Assembly: GCA_038872535.1 (NCBI GenBank)
Contig: JAVZJY010000028.1
Span: forward strand, 1 to 15,632
Direction of reading: 5' to 3'
DNA: 15,632 bases
From: JASEJA01 sp038872535
Lineage (GTDB): Archaea > Thermoproteota > Bathyarchaeia > Bathyarchaeales > Bathycorpusculaceae
Part shown: positions 13,895 to 15,632 of the stretch, one piece after another
Layout of the letters: the number at the start of each line of letters is the position of its first letter
Numbering within the stretch: the first letter of the stretch is position 1
Position numbers and translations under genes: made by a program
Notes under the pieces: model-generated
The model's input: only the letters and a program-made list of their open reading frames with translations
Databases searched by the model: none
Told to the model about the DNA's origin: nothing

Positions 13895-14716
13895 TTAAGC
13901 GAAGCGTCCAAACATGAACAGTATTGCTATGTTTAGGTATACAGCCGTTAGGCTTACCACAATGGCTTTGTCAAGTCTTATTCCCTTTCCAAAACATATG
14001 GCTGCTGTCACCAAAAGGAGGCTCCAAATTTGCAGGATTATCTGAACATACTGCATAATAATGCTTAGCTCTAAACTGCTAAGTGTTGGCATTACAGCCG
14101 AAATAGTTAGGTAAATGTATGGAAAGGCTGCAAGCGGGAAAGTTGCCAAACTCACGCATGTAAAAAGTTGGAGTTCATTTCCAACCCTTCGATAGAGGAG
14201 ATATGTGAAAATTTCTGCGAACAAGAATAAGCCTATCCAATTGAAAATGTATCTGAAAATTATGTTTGCTTGGCTGTAAGTGGAATACAAAAAATAAAAG
14301 AACAAAATTGGTTCAAGCTTGGCTTTCGCTGCTCCAAAAGCGCCTAAAAATAGTATGACCACTGCTGGAACAAGCATCAGCGACTTTGTTGTTTTTACAA
14401 AAAGAGGTGACAAAAACAGCCATCTTCCAATTTTATGACTAAAGGTTTGGCTTATGTCTAATGTTGCTGGAACATTTCCTTCCTTCAAAAATCTATAAAG
14501 GGCTTGTCCGCGGTCGTTAAGCCTATACTTGCGTTGTTTATCCTGTGTTATAAAGTCTGAAAGCATGTCTAAGTGGTAGTAAACTGTGCCTACGCCTAAG
14601 CCTAATGTTTCCCTCAACTCTTTAAATCCAATCTTTTCTTGTGTGCCTAAAATTTCAATTATTTTTCGGCGTGCTGGGTCCCTTAGCAAAGTGTAGTATC
14701 GGGATAGGTCTTCCAT
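13895..14716 (-). CDS. Winged-helix domain fused to multi-pass membrane domain
   Basis: A 273-residue protein with an N-terminal cytoplasmic winged helix (about 6-78): LLRDPARRKIIEILG, FKELRETLGLGVGTVYYHLDML and a wing, KQRKYRLNDRGQAL. After a 30-residue linker the rest is hydrophobic, with about five membrane spans (near 112-129, 136-175 as one or two, 186-210, 219-241 and 251-270). The membrane part faintly recalls Yip1-type domains, but I cannot confirm this. It may be a membrane-tethered transcription factor. ATG 14716 is favoured, with GAGG 9 nt upstream; TTG 14731 would add five residues and overlap that site. A TATAAATA box at 14760-14768 fits the start. The secreted surface protein gene follows 111 bp downstream, a natural candidate target. 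Confidence 0.82.
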   Translation of the reverse strand: MEDLSRYYTLLRDPARRKIIEILGTQEKIGFKELRETLGLGVGTVYYHLDMLSDFITQDKQRKYRLNDRGQALYRFLKEGNVPATLDISQTFSHKIGRWLFLSPLFVKTTKSLMLVPAVVILFLGAFGAAKAKLEPILFFYFLYSTYSQANIIFRYIFNWIGLFLFAEIFTYLLYRRVGNELQLFTCVSLATFPLAAFPYIYLTISAVMPTLSSLELSIIMQYVQIILQIWSLLLVTAAICFGKGIRLDKAIVVSLTAVYLNIAILFMFGRFA

Positions 14717-14758
14717 TGGGCTGTTCCTCAAGGTTCTTAGAAGTGTGTTTTGAACTGG

Positions 14759-14768
14759 CTATTTATAC
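14759..14768 (-). promoter_or_regulatory. TATA box for the membrane winged-helix gene
   Basis: GTATAAATAG on the minus strand lies about 48 nt before ATG 14716 and would place the transcription start near 14738. The 203-bp divergent region (14717-14919) has a second AT-rich run, GATATATATTT at 14782-14792, that could serve either strand. Confidence 0.5.
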
Positions 14769-14919
14769 ATTTTTAAGAGCTGATATATATTTGCAGTTTA
14801 TGGTTCTGCTTTGAGAATATTATCCTTACGGGAATAGTTGCTTTATTCTGTAAAAGGCTTGCTTCCTAATAGAGAAAGGAGGAGTGCCCCACCAACAAAT
14901 TTAGGAGATAGGCTCATCT

Positions 14920-15632
14920 ATGAAGTTTTCTAAGATTTTTTATTTGGCATTTTGCGTACCCTTTATCTTAGCCTATCTTTCTTGGCGGTTTTTCCCAGTT
15001 TTCTCCAATTTCCTCATAACTCAAATTTTCAATTATGAAGTTACGCAGTTGCCGAATTGGCTTTGGTATAGCGTTGTCCAATTTTTCTATTCTTGGTATA
15101 CTTTTTTGGCTATAGGCGTTGCTGGAGTTTGGGCTTTAGCTGCAAAATTTGCAAAAATTAAAAAGAATAACACAAAAAGGCTTTATTATCCAATGGTTTC
15201 TTTCATCGTTCCAGCCTACAACGAAGAAAGAAGCGTTTCCCGCTGCATCACAAGTCTTTTCAAATGTGCAGAAAAATATTGTGGCTTATGCGAAATCATA
15301 GTTGTAGACGATGGCAGTAAGGATTACACTTACGAGATCGCTTGGTCAACTATAAAACTTAATCAAAAACGGTATCCGCAAGTGCGTGGAAAAGTCGTTA
15401 GACACTCTTCAAATCTCGGCAAGGTTGAAGCCATCAAAACCGGCATGCAGAAGACTTTGGGCAGCCTAATAGCTGTTGTTGATGCGGACACATGGTGGAT
15501 GCCAAGCACTCTCGTTAGACTTGTTGATTACATGCTTTTGAATGGGAAAAAGGCTGTTACGGGTTATGTGCATCCTTCCGATGGAGATGCTGAAATTAAT
15601 CCTTACGTAGTTTTGCAACAACTCGAATACAG
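14920..15632 (+). CDS. Membrane-anchored family 2 glycosyltransferase (3'-truncated)
   Basis: Processive or dolichol-phosphate-type GT-A glycosyltransferase; the frame is open through the right edge (237 full codons visible). The N-terminus has two hydrophobic segments (about 5-24 and 55-78), so the catalytic domain is held at the membrane. The GT2 core follows: PMVSFIVPAYNEERSVSRCI (91-110), IIVVDDGSKD (126-135) for the nucleotide sugar, SSNLGKVEAIKTG (163-175) and the DxD motif in VVDADTWW (D188, D190) for metal. The acceptor part and any C-terminal membrane helices are outside the window. An in-frame TAG at 14902-14904 rules out an earlier start. TAGGAG at 14902-14907 is a distant ribosome binding site (12 nt), and GATAGG is closer. 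It could help glycosylate surface proteins such as the sequon-rich one nearby, which is inference. Confidence 0.9.
   Translation, partial: MKFSKIFYLAFCVPFILAYLSWRFFPVFSNFLITQIFNYEVTQLPNWLWYSVVQFFYSWYTFLAIGVAGVWALAAKFAKIKKNNTKRLYYPMVSFIVPAYNEERSVSRCITSLFKCAEKYCGLCEIIVVDDGSKDYTYEIAWSTIKLNQKRYPQVRGKVVRHSSNLGKVEAIKTGMQKTLGSLIAVVDADTWWMPSTLVRLVDYMLLNGKKAVTGYVHPSDGDAEINPYVVLQQLEY

Overview
The window looks archaeal, and Candidatus Bathyarchaeia or a neighbouring TACK lineage is my best guess from gene content. Archaeal markers are a short archaeal-type triosephosphate isomerase, a pyruvoyl-dependent arginine decarboxylase, an Orc1/Cdc6-family AAA+ ATPase, a one-domain winged-helix regulator of the HTH_45 type, GGTGA or GGAG ribosome binding sites, many TTG/GTG starts and AT-rich TATA-like boxes. 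The lineage is inferred and was not tested by any search. No rRNA, tRNA, CRISPR array, insertion sequence or integrase is visible, and no stretch over 300 bases lacks a gene.

Layout. (1) 1-5804, sugar metabolism: a glycoside hydrolase family 1 enzyme (5' end cut by the window) and galT read rightward. They converge on a leftward operon tpiA - DUF89 phosphatase - glycogen debranching enzyme. Together they could release galactose, turn it into glucose-1-phosphate, debranch glycogen and run the triose step of glycolysis. A perfect 16-bp palindrome lies just before tpiA. (2) 5867-6540: a leftward arginine decarboxylase gene, probably leaderless, divergent from (3) 6541-9710, a tight rightward run of Orc1/Cdc6-like ATPase, small winged-helix protein, unknown helical protein, moaC and moaB. 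(4) 9727-11150: a leftward thioredoxin-fold-like protein without a CxxC, divergent from moaA. moaA, moaC and moaB make molybdopterin/tungstopterin precursor and support its adenylylation. (5) 11173-12324: a leftward metallophosphoesterase, a rightward HTH_45 regulator, and a leftward 41-residue small gene. (6) 12422-15632, cell surface: a large sequon-rich secreted protein with a C-terminal membrane anchor, a winged-helix protein fused to a multi-pass membrane domain, and a divergent membrane-anchored family 2 glycosyltransferase (3' end cut by the window).

Most of the window is ordinary core metabolism. The parts least explained by known biology are the Orc1/Cdc6-like ATPase / winged-helix / helical-protein cassette joined to the Moco genes, the membrane-bound winged-helix protein beside the surface protein, the active-site-less thioredoxin-like protein, and the 41-residue gene. 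I see no sequence that proves a new system; these are candidates.
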